A stretch of DNA of 49,420 nucleotides from an uncultured Pseudomonadota bacterium (GTDB taxonomy: Bacteria; Pseudomonadota; Gammaproteobacteria; Burkholderiales; Usitatibacteraceae), in NCBI GenBank assembly GCA_937898635.1, contig CALEJW010000093.1, positions 1 through 49,420 on the forward strand. Reading direction: 5' to 3'. The position numbers and the translations under genes are program-made. The notes beneath the pieces were generated by a model. It was not told where the DNA came from. It saw only the letters and a program-made list of their open reading frames with translations, and made no database searches. Below, in pieces: positions 33,885 to 41,039 of the stretch. The stretch's first letter is position 1. Each line of letters opens with the position of its first letter.

Positions 33885-35333
33885 ATGACGAAGAACGAAC
33901 CCACCGCGCTCGACCTCGCCGCCGCCACGCTCCTCGCCCCCGGGGGCATCGGGGAGGCGGAGCTCGAGCGCGTCTTCGCCCTCGTGCGCGCGCACCGCGC
34001 CGACGACGCCGACCTCTACTTCCAGTCCTCCCGCGCCGAGAGCTGGATGCTCGAGGAGGGCGAGGTGAAGAGCGGCAGCTTCGCGATCGACCAGGGCGTG
34101 GGCGTGCGCGTGGTCTCCGGCGAGAAGACCGCCTTCGCCTACGCCGACGACATCACCCCGGACGCCCTCGAGGCCGCCGCGAAGGTGACGCGCGCCATCG
34201 CGGCGAGCGGCGGGACGCAGGCCGCCGCGGTCCCGAGCGTGCGGGTCGCGCCCGCCCTCTACGCCCCCGTCGATCCCGTCTCCGCGCTCGACGACGCGCA
34301 GAAGGTGCGCCTGCTCGAGCGCCTCGAGGCGCTCGCCCGCGCCGCCGACCCGCGCGTGCGCCAGGTGATCGGGCGGCTCTCGGGGGAGTACGAGGTGATC
34401 CTCGTCGCCCGCGCCGACGGGGTGCGCGCGGCCGACGTGCGCCCGCTCGTGAACCTTTCCCTCACCGTGATCGTCGAGCAGGACGGCCGTCGCGAGCAGG
34501 GCTACTGCGGCGGCGGCGGGCGCTTCGGCTACGGCCACTTCACCGACGATCGCCTCGCGGACATGGCGCAGGCCGCGGTGAAGCAGGCGCTCGTGAACCT
34601 CGAGGCCCGGCCCGCGCCGGCGGGCCCCATGACCGTCGTGCTCGGTCCCGGCTGGCCGGGCATCCTGCTGCACGAGGCCATCGGCCACGGGCTCGAGGGC
34701 GACTTCAACCGCAAGGGCACCTCGGCGTTCTCCAACCGCATCGGCGAGCAGGTGGGCGCGAAGGGCGTCACCGTCGTCGACGACGGCACCCTCGCCGAAC
34801 GGCGCGGCTCGCTCACGATCGACGACGAGGGCGAGCCCACCGCGCGCAACGTCCTGATCGAGGACGGGGTCCTGCGCGGCTACCTCCAGGACCGCCTCAA
34901 CGCGCGCCTGATGGGCGTGGGCGCCACGGGCAACGGCCGCCGGGAGAGCTACGCGCACCTGCCGATGCCGCGCATGACCAACACCTACATGACCGGCGGC
35001 GACCGCGATCCCGGCGAGATCCTCGCGAGCGTCGAGCGCGGGCTCTACGCCGTGAACTTCGGCGGCGGCGAGGTCGACATCACGAGCGGCAAGTTCGTCT
35101 TCTCGGCGGCCGAGGCCTGGTGGATCGAGAACGGCCGGCTCGCCTACCCGGTCAAGGGCGCGACCCTCATCGGCAACGGGCCCGACGCCCTCACGCGCAT
35201 CTCGATGATCGGCAACGACATGGCCCTCGACCCGGGCATCGGCACCTGCGGCAAGGAGGGCCAGAGCGTGCCCGTGGGCGTGGGCCAGCCCACCATCCGC
35301 ATCGAGGGACTCACCGTCGGCGGGACGGGCTGA
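33885..35333 (+). CDS. tldD: metalloprotease TldD
   Basis: Zinc-dependent protease subunit of 482 residues that works with TldE/PmbA in peptide maturation and degradation (microcin B17, CcdA). The active-site motif HEAIGHGLEGD starts at His263 and keeps the HExxH core. Conserved flanks are MTVVLGPGWPGILLHEA, RNVLIEDGVLRGYLQDRLNARLMG and GGEVDITSGKFVFSAAEAWWIENG. The ATG at 33885 has AGAGG upstream and lies 35 nt after the nitrilase gene. No tldE is present in the window. The order yhdP-nit-tldD is, to my knowledge, common in betaproteobacteria. Confidence 0.95.
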   Translation: MTKNEPTALDLAAATLLAPGGIGEAELERVFALVRAHRADDADLYFQSSRAESWMLEEGEVKSGSFAIDQGVGVRVVSGEKTAFAYADDITPDALEAAAKVTRAIAASGGTQAAAVPSVRVAPALYAPVDPVSALDDAQKVRLLERLEALARAADPRVRQVIGRLSGEYEVILVARADGVRAADVRPLVNLSLTVIVEQDGRREQGYCGGGGRFGYGHFTDDRLADMAQAAVKQALVNLEARPAPAGPMTVVLGPGWPGILLHEAIGHGLEGDFNRKGTSAFSNRIGEQVGAKGVTVVDDGTLAERRGSLTIDDEGEPTARNVLIEDGVLRGYLQDRLNARLMGVGATGNGRRESYAHLPMPRMTNTYMTGGDRDPGEILASVERGLYAVNFGGGEVDITSGKFVFSAAEAWWIENGRLAYPVKGATLIGNGPDALTRISMIGNDMALDPGIGTCGKEGQSVPVGVGQPTIRIEGLTVGGTG

Positions 35334-35403
35334 GACGCCCGGACCGCAACCGCCAACCTCGGGCGAGCGCCGCCGCCCGACCCCTACCCGGAGGAACGCC
35401 GCC

Positions 35404-35886
35404 ATGATCGAAGCCGGGAAGCCCTGCCCCCTGTGCCAATCCCCCCTCGCCGCGAAGCGCCTGGACGAGGTGACCGGGGACGAGTCGCCGCTGCGCGTCG
35501 CGCTGCGCGAACTGCCCGTCCTCGCCTGCGAGGCGCCGCACCGCTACTTCGTCGGCCACGGCTTCCCGATCTGGCTCCTGAATGCCCTGTCGGACGCTGA
35601 GCTCGCGAAGATCCCGGCCGGCCGCCGCCAGGGCCTCGTCTTCCGCAAGTACGCCTGCGGCGGCTGCGGGGCGGTCCTGCCCGCCTCGGGCGCGGGGACG
35701 CGGAGCTTTTCCGCCCGCCTCGCGTGGAAGGACTCGCCCGAGTTCGGCGCGGAGATCTCGATTCCCGTGTACCGGTGCGGCGCCTGCGGCGTGGAGCAGG
35801 CGCGCTGCGCCGAGGAACTGGCGAAACTCCTGCCCGCCGCCCTTGTCCATGCGTTCATGGCCGCGGGACTCAAGGCGCCGGGATAG
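35404..35886 (+). CDS. multi-CxxC zinc-ribbon protein, unknown
   Basis: A 160-residue protein with three CxxC knuckles: Cys8/Cys11 (PCPLC), Cys85/Cys88 (YACGGCG) and Cys125/Cys128 (YRCGACG). Additional Cys42 and Cys135 could complete two zinc sites. There is no signal peptide or membrane segment. The central part (HRYFVGHGFPIWLLNALSDAELAKIP) is hydrophobic and probably helical. GGAGG lies about 9 nt before the ATG. It is followed 41 nt later by msrB. I recognise no named family and assign no function. Confidence 0.7.
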   Translation: MIEAGKPCPLCQSPLAAKRLDEVTGDESPLRVALRELPVLACEAPHRYFVGHGFPIWLLNALSDAELAKIPAGRRQGLVFRKYACGGCGAVLPASGAGTRSFSARLAWKDSPEFGAEISIPVYRCGACGVEQARCAEELAKLLPAALVHAFMAAGLKAPG

Positions 35887-35927
35887 GTCCCGGCGCGGGA
35901 CGCCGCCAACACCCGACAGGAACCGCC

Positions 35928-36404
35928 ATGAACCGCCGCCAGTTCACCGCCGCGCTCGCCGGCCTCTTCGCGCTGCACCGCACGGCCGTCGCGGCCACGC
36001 CCGCGACGCAGAAGATCGAGAAGCTCGTCCTGAAGCCCGAGGAGTGGATGAAGCGCCTCACGCCCGAGCAGTTCGCGGTGCTGCGCCAGGAGGGCACGGA
36101 AAGGGCGGGGACGAGCCCGCTGGACCGGGAGAAGCGCAAGGGCACCTACGCCTGCGCCGGCTGCGACCTGCCGCTCTTCGAGTCGCACATGAAGTACGAC
36201 AGCGGCACGGGCTGGCCGAGCTTCTTCACCTTCATCCCCGGCCGGCTCGGCACCAAGACCGACTTCAAGCTGATCCTGCCGCGCACCGAATACCATTGCA
36301 TCCGCTGCGGCGGCCACCAGGGCCACGTCTTCGACGACGGCCCGCCGCCCACCGGCAAGCGCTACTGCAACAACGGCATCGCGCTCAGGTTCATCCCCGC
36401 CTGA
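35928..36404 (+). CDS. msrB: exported peptide-methionine (R)-S-oxide reductase MsrB
   Basis: Methionine sulfoxide reductase B of 158 residues that repairs the R-epimer of methionine sulfoxide. The N-terminal RRQFTAALAGLFALHRTAVAA (about 3-23) looks like a twin-arginine or Sec signal, so this copy should be periplasmic. The zinc site is Cys76/Cys79 (CAGC) and Cys124/Cys127 (CIRC). GTGWPSFF and GHQGHVFDDGPPPTGKRYCNNG carry the catalytic Cys147. The usual RYC(I/V)N is RYCNN here. The ATG has AGGA upstream. The gene is convergent with the next one, and only 13 nt separate the stops, with no terminator visible. Confidence 0.92.
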   Translation: MNRRQFTAALAGLFALHRTAVAATPATQKIEKLVLKPEEWMKRLTPEQFAVLRQEGTERAGTSPLDREKRKGTYACAGCDLPLFESHMKYDSGTGWPSFFTFIPGRLGTKTDFKLILPRTEYHCIRCGGHQGHVFDDGPPPTGKRYCNNGIALRFIPA

Positions 36405-36417
36405 GGCCCGCGCGGCG

Positions 36418-36789
36418 CTACTCCTGCGCCTCGAGGGTCCCGGTCACCCGGGCCGGCTGCTTCGCCGTCCACATCCAGCAGTAGTCCTCGGCGGTGGCGG
36501 CCGTGAACCGGCCACCGCCCGTCTTCCGGCCGTTCACCTTCACCGGGTAGCTCACCTTGTCGCCGTGGTGGAAGTGGATGTTGAAGTCCACGGGAGCGTC
36601 GGCCGACCAGGCGAAGCGGCGGCTGCGGCCGGCGTCGAGGCGCAGGCACTCCTCGGCGACCGCGCCCGCCTTCAGCTCGTGCGAGAAGGCCCGTGCCTTG
36701 CCGCTGTCATCCTGCGGGGCCGAGCCGGCGCCGCCGGGAAGGGCGAGGGAAGGCAGGAGGAAGACGAGGGCGAGGGCGGGTCGGCGCAT
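36418..36789 (-). CDS. exported protein with FNIHFH and YCWMW motifs, unknown
   Basis: A 123-residue predicted periplasmic protein. The signal peptide is about 1-24 (RRPALALVFLLPSLALPGGAGSA). The mature domain is short and beta-rich: AEECLRLDAGRSRRFAWSAD, VDFNIHFHHGDKVSYPVKV, then DYCWMWTAKQPARVTGTLE. The two cysteines (in EECL and DYCW) could form a disulfide. The layout recalls GOLD-like beta domains, but I cannot confirm that. I believe similar short proteins occur widely in proteobacteria as hypotheticals. An ATG at 36822 would add 11 residues; 36789 gives the cleaner signal peptide. Confidence 0.6.
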   Translation of the reverse strand: MRRPALALVFLLPSLALPGGAGSAPQDDSGKARAFSHELKAGAVAEECLRLDAGRSRRFAWSADAPVDFNIHFHHGDKVSYPVKVNGRKTGGGRFTAATAEDYCWMWTAKQPARVTGTLEAQE

Positions 36790-36877
36790 GGGCTTCGGGG
36801 GTTCCGGGGGGAGGGCCTCCATGGTACTTCGGCGGGGCCCGCCGCAGGGCGACCGGGCGCGGGCGCCGGCTCTTTTC

Positions 36878-36907
36878 TTGCGCTGCAACATGCGCCTCTG
36901 CTAGCAT
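36878..36907 (+). promoter_or_regulatory. candidate promoter of the DAHP synthase leader
   Basis: TTGCGC (36878-36883) and TAGCAT (36902-36907) are separated by 18 nt. The leader-peptide ATG begins 9 nt after the hexamer, so the transcript would start at or just before the ATG and be almost leaderless. The rest of 36790-36877 shows no other feature apart from a pyrimidine-rich stretch. Confidence 0.5.
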
Positions 36908-36915
36908 GGCTCGCC

Positions 36916-36984
36916 ATGAACCGCTTCGCCGCTTTCTTCCTTTACTTCTGGTTTCCCACGCTCACGGCGGCCGGGAGAAGCTAG
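36916..36984 (+). CDS. aromatic-rich leader peptide of the DAHP synthase attenuator
   Basis: A 22-codon frame (ATG to TAG). Residues 4-13 read FAAFFLYFWF, with five Phe, one Tyr and one Trp, then end PTLTAAGRS. Such density of the pathway's end-product codons is the signature of a ribosome-mediated attenuator, as in the phe and trp leaders. An intrinsic terminator lies 36 nt beyond the stop codon, and the DAHP synthase gene follows. CUUC/GAAG (36945-36948 with 36977-36980) and UCCC/GGGA (36954-36957 with 36973-36976) could form an early hairpin covering the aromatic codons. GGCGG (36966-36970) can pair with the terminator arm CCGCC (37020-37024) as an antiterminator. All functional statements are inference from sequence. 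Confidence 0.8.
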   Translation: MNRFAAFFLYFWFPTLTAAGRS

Positions 36985-37019
36985 CGCGGACGAAACAGAC
37001 GCGACGAAGCCCGAAAAGA

Positions 37020-37046
37020 CCGCCAGCCGCAAACTGGCGGTTTTTT
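37020..37046 (+). terminator. attenuator terminator before aroG
   Basis: A perfect 7-bp stem CCGCCAG/CTGGCGG (37020-37026 and 37034-37040) with loop CCGCAAA is followed by six T residues (37041-37046). An A-rich run precedes it. It lies between the aromatic leader peptide and the first DAHP synthase ATG (37073), where only an attenuator makes sense. It is the clearest intrinsic terminator in the window. Confidence 0.9.
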
Positions 37047-37072
37047 GTTGGGAGCGCCCCGGAAACACACCC

Positions 37073-38149
37073 ATGACCCACTACCGAACCGACGACGTAC
37101 GCATCGAGCAGGGCGACGAGCTCCTCGCGCCCATGCAGGTGATGCGCGAGCTGCCCGCCACGGACGAGACCGAGCGCGTCACCTTCGAGGCCCGGCAGGG
37201 CATCCACGACATCCTGCGGGGGGCCGACGACCGCCTGCTCGTGGTGGTCGGGCCGTGCTCGATCCACGACCTGAAGGCCGCGCGCGAGTACGCCGTGCGC
37301 CTCAAGGCCCAGCGCGAGCGCCTCGCCGACGACCTGCTGCTGGTGATGCGCGTGTACTTCGAGAAGCCGCGCACCACCGTCGGCTGGAAGGGGCTCATCA
37401 ACGACCCGCACCTGGACGACACCTTCGACATGAACGAGGGCCTGCGGCTCGCGAGGAGCCTGCTGCTCGACATCAACAACCTCGGCGTGCCCTGCGGCAC
37501 GGAGTTCCTCGACCTCATCTCGCCGCAGTACATCGCGGACCTCATCTCCTGGGGGGCGATCGGCGCGCGCACCACCGAATCGCAGTCGCACCGGCAGCTC
37601 GCCTCGGGGCTTTCCTGCCCGGTGGGCTTCAAGAACGGCACCGACGGCAACGTGCGCATCGCCGTGGACGCGATCAAGGCCGCCAACACGCGCCACCACT
37701 TCATCTCGGTCACGAAGAGCGGGCACGTGGCGGTGTTCAAGACGGCGGGCAACGAGGACTGCCACGTGATCCTGCGCGGCGGCAAGTCGCCCAACTACGA
37801 CGCGGCGAGCGTTGAGGCGGCCGGCCGGGAGCTCGCCGCCGCGGGCCTCGCCCAGCACCTCATGATCGACTTCTCCCACGCCAATTCCTCCAAGCAGTAC
37901 CAGAAGCAGGTGGAGGTGGCCGCCGACGTGGCCCGCCAGGTGGGCGCGGGCGAGACGCGCATCGTGGGCGCGATGGTCGAGAGCCACCTGAACCCGGGCC
38001 GCCAGGACCTGGTGCGCGGCAAGGGACTCGAGTACGGGGTGTCGATCACCGACGCCTGCCTGGGATTCGACGACACGGTGGCGGTGCTGGAGACGCTCGC
38101 CGGGGCCGTGCGCCGGCGCCGCGTCGCGCAGGAGGAGCCGGAGCAATGA
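37073..38149 (+). CDS. aroG: DAHP synthase, class I-alpha (copy 1)
   Basis: 3-deoxy-D-arabino-heptulosonate 7-phosphate synthase, 358 residues. It condenses PEP and erythrose 4-phosphate in the first step of the shikimate pathway. It shows the E. coli AroF/G/H pattern: N-terminal RTDDVRI, the metal Cys62 in VVGPCSIHD, RVYFEKPRTTVGWKG, the PEP-binding GFKNGTDG, IDFSHANSSKQ with the metal His, and the VESHLNPGRQDL and SITDACLG metal-ligand regions. The feedback-site region is present, but the inhibiting amino acid cannot be called. It follows the leader and attenuator and overlaps the second copy (ATGA). Confidence 0.95.
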   Translation: MTHYRTDDVRIEQGDELLAPMQVMRELPATDETERVTFEARQGIHDILRGADDRLLVVVGPCSIHDLKAAREYAVRLKAQRERLADDLLLVMRVYFEKPRTTVGWKGLINDPHLDDTFDMNEGLRLARSLLLDINNLGVPCGTEFLDLISPQYIADLISWGAIGARTTESQSHRQLASGLSCPVGFKNGTDGNVRIAVDAIKAANTRHHFISVTKSGHVAVFKTAGNEDCHVILRGGKSPNYDAASVEAAGRELAAAGLAQHLMIDFSHANSSKQYQKQVEVAADVARQVGAGETRIVGAMVESHLNPGRQDLVRGKGLEYGVSITDACLGFDDTVAVLETLAGAVRRRRVAQEEPEQ

Positions 38150-39228
38150 AGGCGCAAGTGGCCGTCATGGGCCGCACCGACGACCTGCGCATCACCGCGG
38201 TCCGCGCGCTCATCGCGCCGCAGCTCCTCGTCGAGCAGCTGCCGGTCGACGCGGCCGCGCTCGCCGTGGTGGGCGGGGCGCGGCAGGCGATCCACCGCGT
38301 GCTCCACGGCGCGGACGACCGCCTGCTCGTCGTCGCCGGGCCGTGCTCCATCCACGACTACGACGCGGCGCTCGAGTACGCGACGGGGCTCGCGGCGCAG
38401 GCGCGGGAACGCGAGGCCGAGCTCCTCACCGTCATGCGGGTCTACTTCGAGAAGCCGCGCACCACGGTCGGCTGGAAGGGCTTCATCAACGACCCGCACC
38501 TCGACGGCAGCTTCGCGATGAACGAGGGGCTGCGGCTCGCGCGGAAGCTCCTGCTCGACATCAACCGGCTGGGGCTTCCCTGCGGCACGGAGTTCCTGGA
38601 CCTCCTCTCGCCGCAGTACATCTCCGACCTCATCGCCTGGGGCGCCATCGGGGCGAGGACGACGGAGTCGCAGTCGCACCGCCAGCTCGCCTCGGGGCTT
38701 TCCTGCCCGGTGGGCTTCAAGAACGGCACCGACGGCTCCGTGAAGGTGGCGGTGGACGCGCTGCGCGCGGCGGCCGCGCCGCACGCCTTCATGGGCATGA
38801 CCAAGACCGGCCAGGCCGCGATCTTCGAGACCGCCGGCAACGAGGACTGCCACGTGATCCTGCGCGGCGGCAAGTCGCCCAACTACGACGCCGCGAGCAT
38901 CGAGGCCGCCTCCCGGGAGCTCGCCGCGGCGGGCCAGGCCCCGCGCCTGATGGTGGACTTCTCCCACGCGAACGCCTCGAAGCAGTACCGGCGGCAGATC
39001 GCGGTGGGCGCCGACGTGGCCGCCCAGCTCGCGGCGGGCGAGGACCGCATCCTGGGCGTGATGGTGGAGAGCAACCTCGTCGAGGGCCGCCAGGACCTCG
39101 TTCCCGGCCAGCCGCTCGCGCGCGGCGTCTCGATCACCGACCCCTGCCTGGGCTGGGACGACACGGTGCGCCTGCTCGACACGCTCGCCGAGGGCGTGCG
39201 TGCGCGCCGCCTCGTCCGCGCGGAATAG
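38146..39228 (+). CDS. DAHP synthase, class I-alpha (copy 2, tandem paralog)
   Basis: A second full-length DAHP synthase of 360 residues, translationally coupled to the first (ATGA at 38146). All catalytic blocks are present: Cys67 in VAGPCSIHD, EKPRTTVGWKG, GFKNGTDG, VDFSHANASKQ, VESNLVEGRQDL and SITDPCLG. The N-terminal about 45 residues and several surface helices differ from copy 1, so it is probably a different feedback isozyme rather than a redundant copy. Two blocks of 54 and 56 nt are identical to copy 1 at the DNA level (see findings). Regulation is presumably shared through the leader. Confidence 0.94.
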   Translation: MKAQVAVMGRTDDLRITAVRALIAPQLLVEQLPVDAAALAVVGGARQAIHRVLHGADDRLLVVAGPCSIHDYDAALEYATGLAAQAREREAELLTVMRVYFEKPRTTVGWKGFINDPHLDGSFAMNEGLRLARKLLLDINRLGLPCGTEFLDLLSPQYISDLIAWGAIGARTTESQSHRQLASGLSCPVGFKNGTDGSVKVAVDALRAAAAPHAFMGMTKTGQAAIFETAGNEDCHVILRGGKSPNYDAASIEAASRELAAAGQAPRLMVDFSHANASKQYRRQIAVGADVAAQLAAGEDRILGVMVESNLVEGRQDLVPGQPLARGVSITDPCLGWDDTVRLLDTLAEGVRARRLVRAE

Positions 39229-39237
39229 CGGCCGTCG

Positions 39238-40149
39238 ATGAGCAAGTCCGACGAGTTCCGCGTCCTCGGCCGCCGCCCCGGCAACGAGGAATCCATCCGC
39301 TTCGAGTACAAGGGCGTCGCGATCGACCAGGACTCGTTCCACGTGGTGGCCGGGCTCAACGCCGTGGACACGCGCGAATACGTCGAGCGCACCTTCGCCG
39401 CGCTGCGCGACGCGGGCCAGGCATGCGCGCGGATGGGCGCCTACAAGCCCCGCACCAGCCCCTATTCCTTCCAGGGCTACGGCCGGCAGTGCCTGCCCTA
39501 CGTCTTCGAGCTCGCCGGCAAGTACGGCATCCGGCTCATTTCCATGGAGGTGACGCGCGACGAGCACGTGGACGAGATCCGCGAGGCGCTGCGCGCCACG
39601 GGCGAGCCCACGGGCGTGATGCTCCAGATCGGCACGCGCAACACCCAGAACTTCGAGCTGCTGAAGACGGTGGGCAGCCAGCGCGACTTCCCGATCCTCC
39701 TGAAGCGCGGCTTCGGGATCACGCTGCACGAGTCGCTGCTCGCCGCCGAGTACGTCGCGAGCGGCGGCAACCGCGACATCGTCTTCTGCCTGCGCGGCAT
39801 GAAGACGAACTTCGGCGACCCCCACCGCAACCTCGTGGACTTCGGCCACGTGCCGACGGTGAAGCGGCTCACGCGCATGCCGGTATGCGTGGACCCCTCC
39901 CATTCGGTCGGCATCCGCGGGTCGTCGCCGGAAGGCATTCCCGACATCTTCCACGTGGCCGCCCAGGGCGTCGTCGCCGGCGCGAACATGGTCCTCGTGG
40001 ACATGCACCCGGAACCGCGCCGCGCGCTCGTGGACGCGGCGCAGGCGATCACGCTCGAGGAGCTGCCCTGGTTCCTCGAGGACATGGCGATCGCCCGCGA
40101 GGCCTGGCTCGCCCGCCGCGCGCTCGCCGCGCGCCGCCCCGGCGCGTGA
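39238..40149 (+). CDS. divergent DAHP-synthase I-beta/KDO8PS-superfamily protein
   Basis: A 303-residue TIM-barrel protein of the I-beta DAHP synthase/KDO8P synthase superfamily. Visible blocks are GAYKPRTSPYSFQG (68-80), QIGTRNTQNFELLK, ILLKRGFGITLHESLLAAEY and VDPSHSVG (His222). The metal-site residues deviate from normal I-beta enzymes. AGPCxxE is replaced by AGLNAVD, so the metal Cys is Asn41. IEVHPxP is replaced by VDMHPEP, giving Asp255 for Glu. The GIRTFE segment reads GMKTNFG. Asn at the Cys position is what metal-independent KDO8P synthases have, but the KPRTSPYSFQG motif is DAHP-synthase-like. It lies 9 nt after copy 2 and is coupled to btuF by GTGA. Activity is uncertain. Confidence 0.8.
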   Translation: MSKSDEFRVLGRRPGNEESIRFEYKGVAIDQDSFHVVAGLNAVDTREYVERTFAALRDAGQACARMGAYKPRTSPYSFQGYGRQCLPYVFELAGKYGIRLISMEVTRDEHVDEIREALRATGEPTGVMLQIGTRNTQNFELLKTVGSQRDFPILLKRGFGITLHESLLAAEYVASGGNRDIVFCLRGMKTNFGDPHRNLVDFGHVPTVKRLTRMPVCVDPSHSVGIRGSSPEGIPDIFHVAAQGVVAGANMVLVDMHPEPRRALVDAAQAITLEELPWFLEDMAIAREAWLARRALAARRPGA

Positions 40150-41039
40150 GCCTCCCGGCGCGCCGCCTCGCGCGGGCGGCGCTGGCCCTCGCCGCGCTGG
40201 CGCTCTGCCTCCCGGCCGCGCCCGCGCCGGTCTCCCTCGTGGACGACCTCGGCAGGCGCGTCGTGCTCGCCCAGCCCGCGCGCCGCATCGCGACCCTGGC
40301 GCCCTCGATCACCGAGGCGGCCTTCGCCGTGGGCGCCGGAGGCCGCGTCGTGGGCGTGAGCGCCTGGAGCGACCATCCGCCGGCCGCCGCGGGACTGCCC
40401 GTGGTCTCGACGGCCTTCGCGATCGACCTGGAGGCGCTCGCGCGGCTCTCGCCGGACCTCGTCATCGCGTGGAAGGACTCCTTCCGGGCCGCCGACATCC
40501 CGCGCCTGGAGGCGCTGGGCGCGGCGGTCTTCGTGGTGCAGACGCGCACGCTCTCCGAGATCGCGCGGCTCCTCGAGGTGACCGCGGCGCTCTCGGGAGG
40601 GGACGCGGGGCCGGCCGTGCGCGCCTACGAGTCGCGGCTCGCCACCGTGCGCTCGCGCCACGCGCACCGCCCGCGCCTCAGGCTCTTCCTCGAGATCTCC
40701 CACCGCCCCCTCATGACGGTCGCCGGCGGCCACTTCATGGGCGAGGCGCTGGAGGCCTGCGGCGCGGCGAACGTCTTCGCGGACCTTCCGGACGTCGCGC
40801 CGCAGGTGTCCTGGGAGGAGCTCTACGCGCGCGCTCCCGACGCGATCCTCGGCACCGGGCCCGAGGGGGGCGAAGCCGCGTTCCGCCGCGACTGGGCGGA
40901 ACGGGCCGGTCTCGAGGCCGTGCGCCGCGGCCGCCTCGCCTACCTCGCCTCCCGCGCCCTGGGGCGGCCCTCGCCGCGGGTGGTCGAGGGGATCGAGGCG
41001 CTCTGCGCCGCGCTCGAGCGCCTGCGCGGTCCCGGCTAG
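40146..41039 (+). CDS. BtuF-like periplasmic vitamin B12/metal-chelate binding protein
   Basis: A 297-residue class III solute-binding protein of the helical-backbone type. The signal peptide is about 1-27. The domain starts SLVDDLGRRVVLAQPARRIATLAPSITEAAFAVGAG, the typical BtuF/FecB pattern. The long helix region LEALARLSPDLVIAWKDS and the C-lobe FLEISHRPLMTVAGGHFMGEALEACGAANVFADL follow. The GTG start at 40146 overlaps the preceding stop. No BtuC/BtuD genes adjoin it, so it must pair with a transporter encoded elsewhere. Its coupling to aromatic genes has no obvious logic. The stop shares CTAG with the convergent anti-sigma gene. Confidence 0.85.
   Translation: MSLPARRLARAALALAALALCLPAAPAPVSLVDDLGRRVVLAQPARRIATLAPSITEAAFAVGAGGRVVGVSAWSDHPPAAAGLPVVSTAFAIDLEALARLSPDLVIAWKDSFRAADIPRLEALGAAVFVVQTRTLSEIARLLEVTAALSGGDAGPAVRAYESRLATVRSRHAHRPRLRLFLEISHRPLMTVAGGHFMGEALEACGAANVFADLPDVAPQVSWEELYARAPDAILGTGPEGGEAAFRRDWAERAGLEAVRRGRLAYLASRALGRPSPRVVEGIEALCAALERLRGPG

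Noticed and set aside
36906..37076. Alternative start ATG 36906 giving a longer frame over the aroG leader
   Set aside because: The peptide is Arg/Lys-rich, runs through the terminator and lacks the aromatic block. The 36916 frame explains the regulatory signals far better.
39238..40149. Calling the third DAHPS-like gene a KDO8P synthase
   Set aside because: Asn at the Cys position resembles metal-independent KDO8PS, but KPRTSPYSFQG and the overall blocks are DAHPS I-beta-like. Substrate left open.
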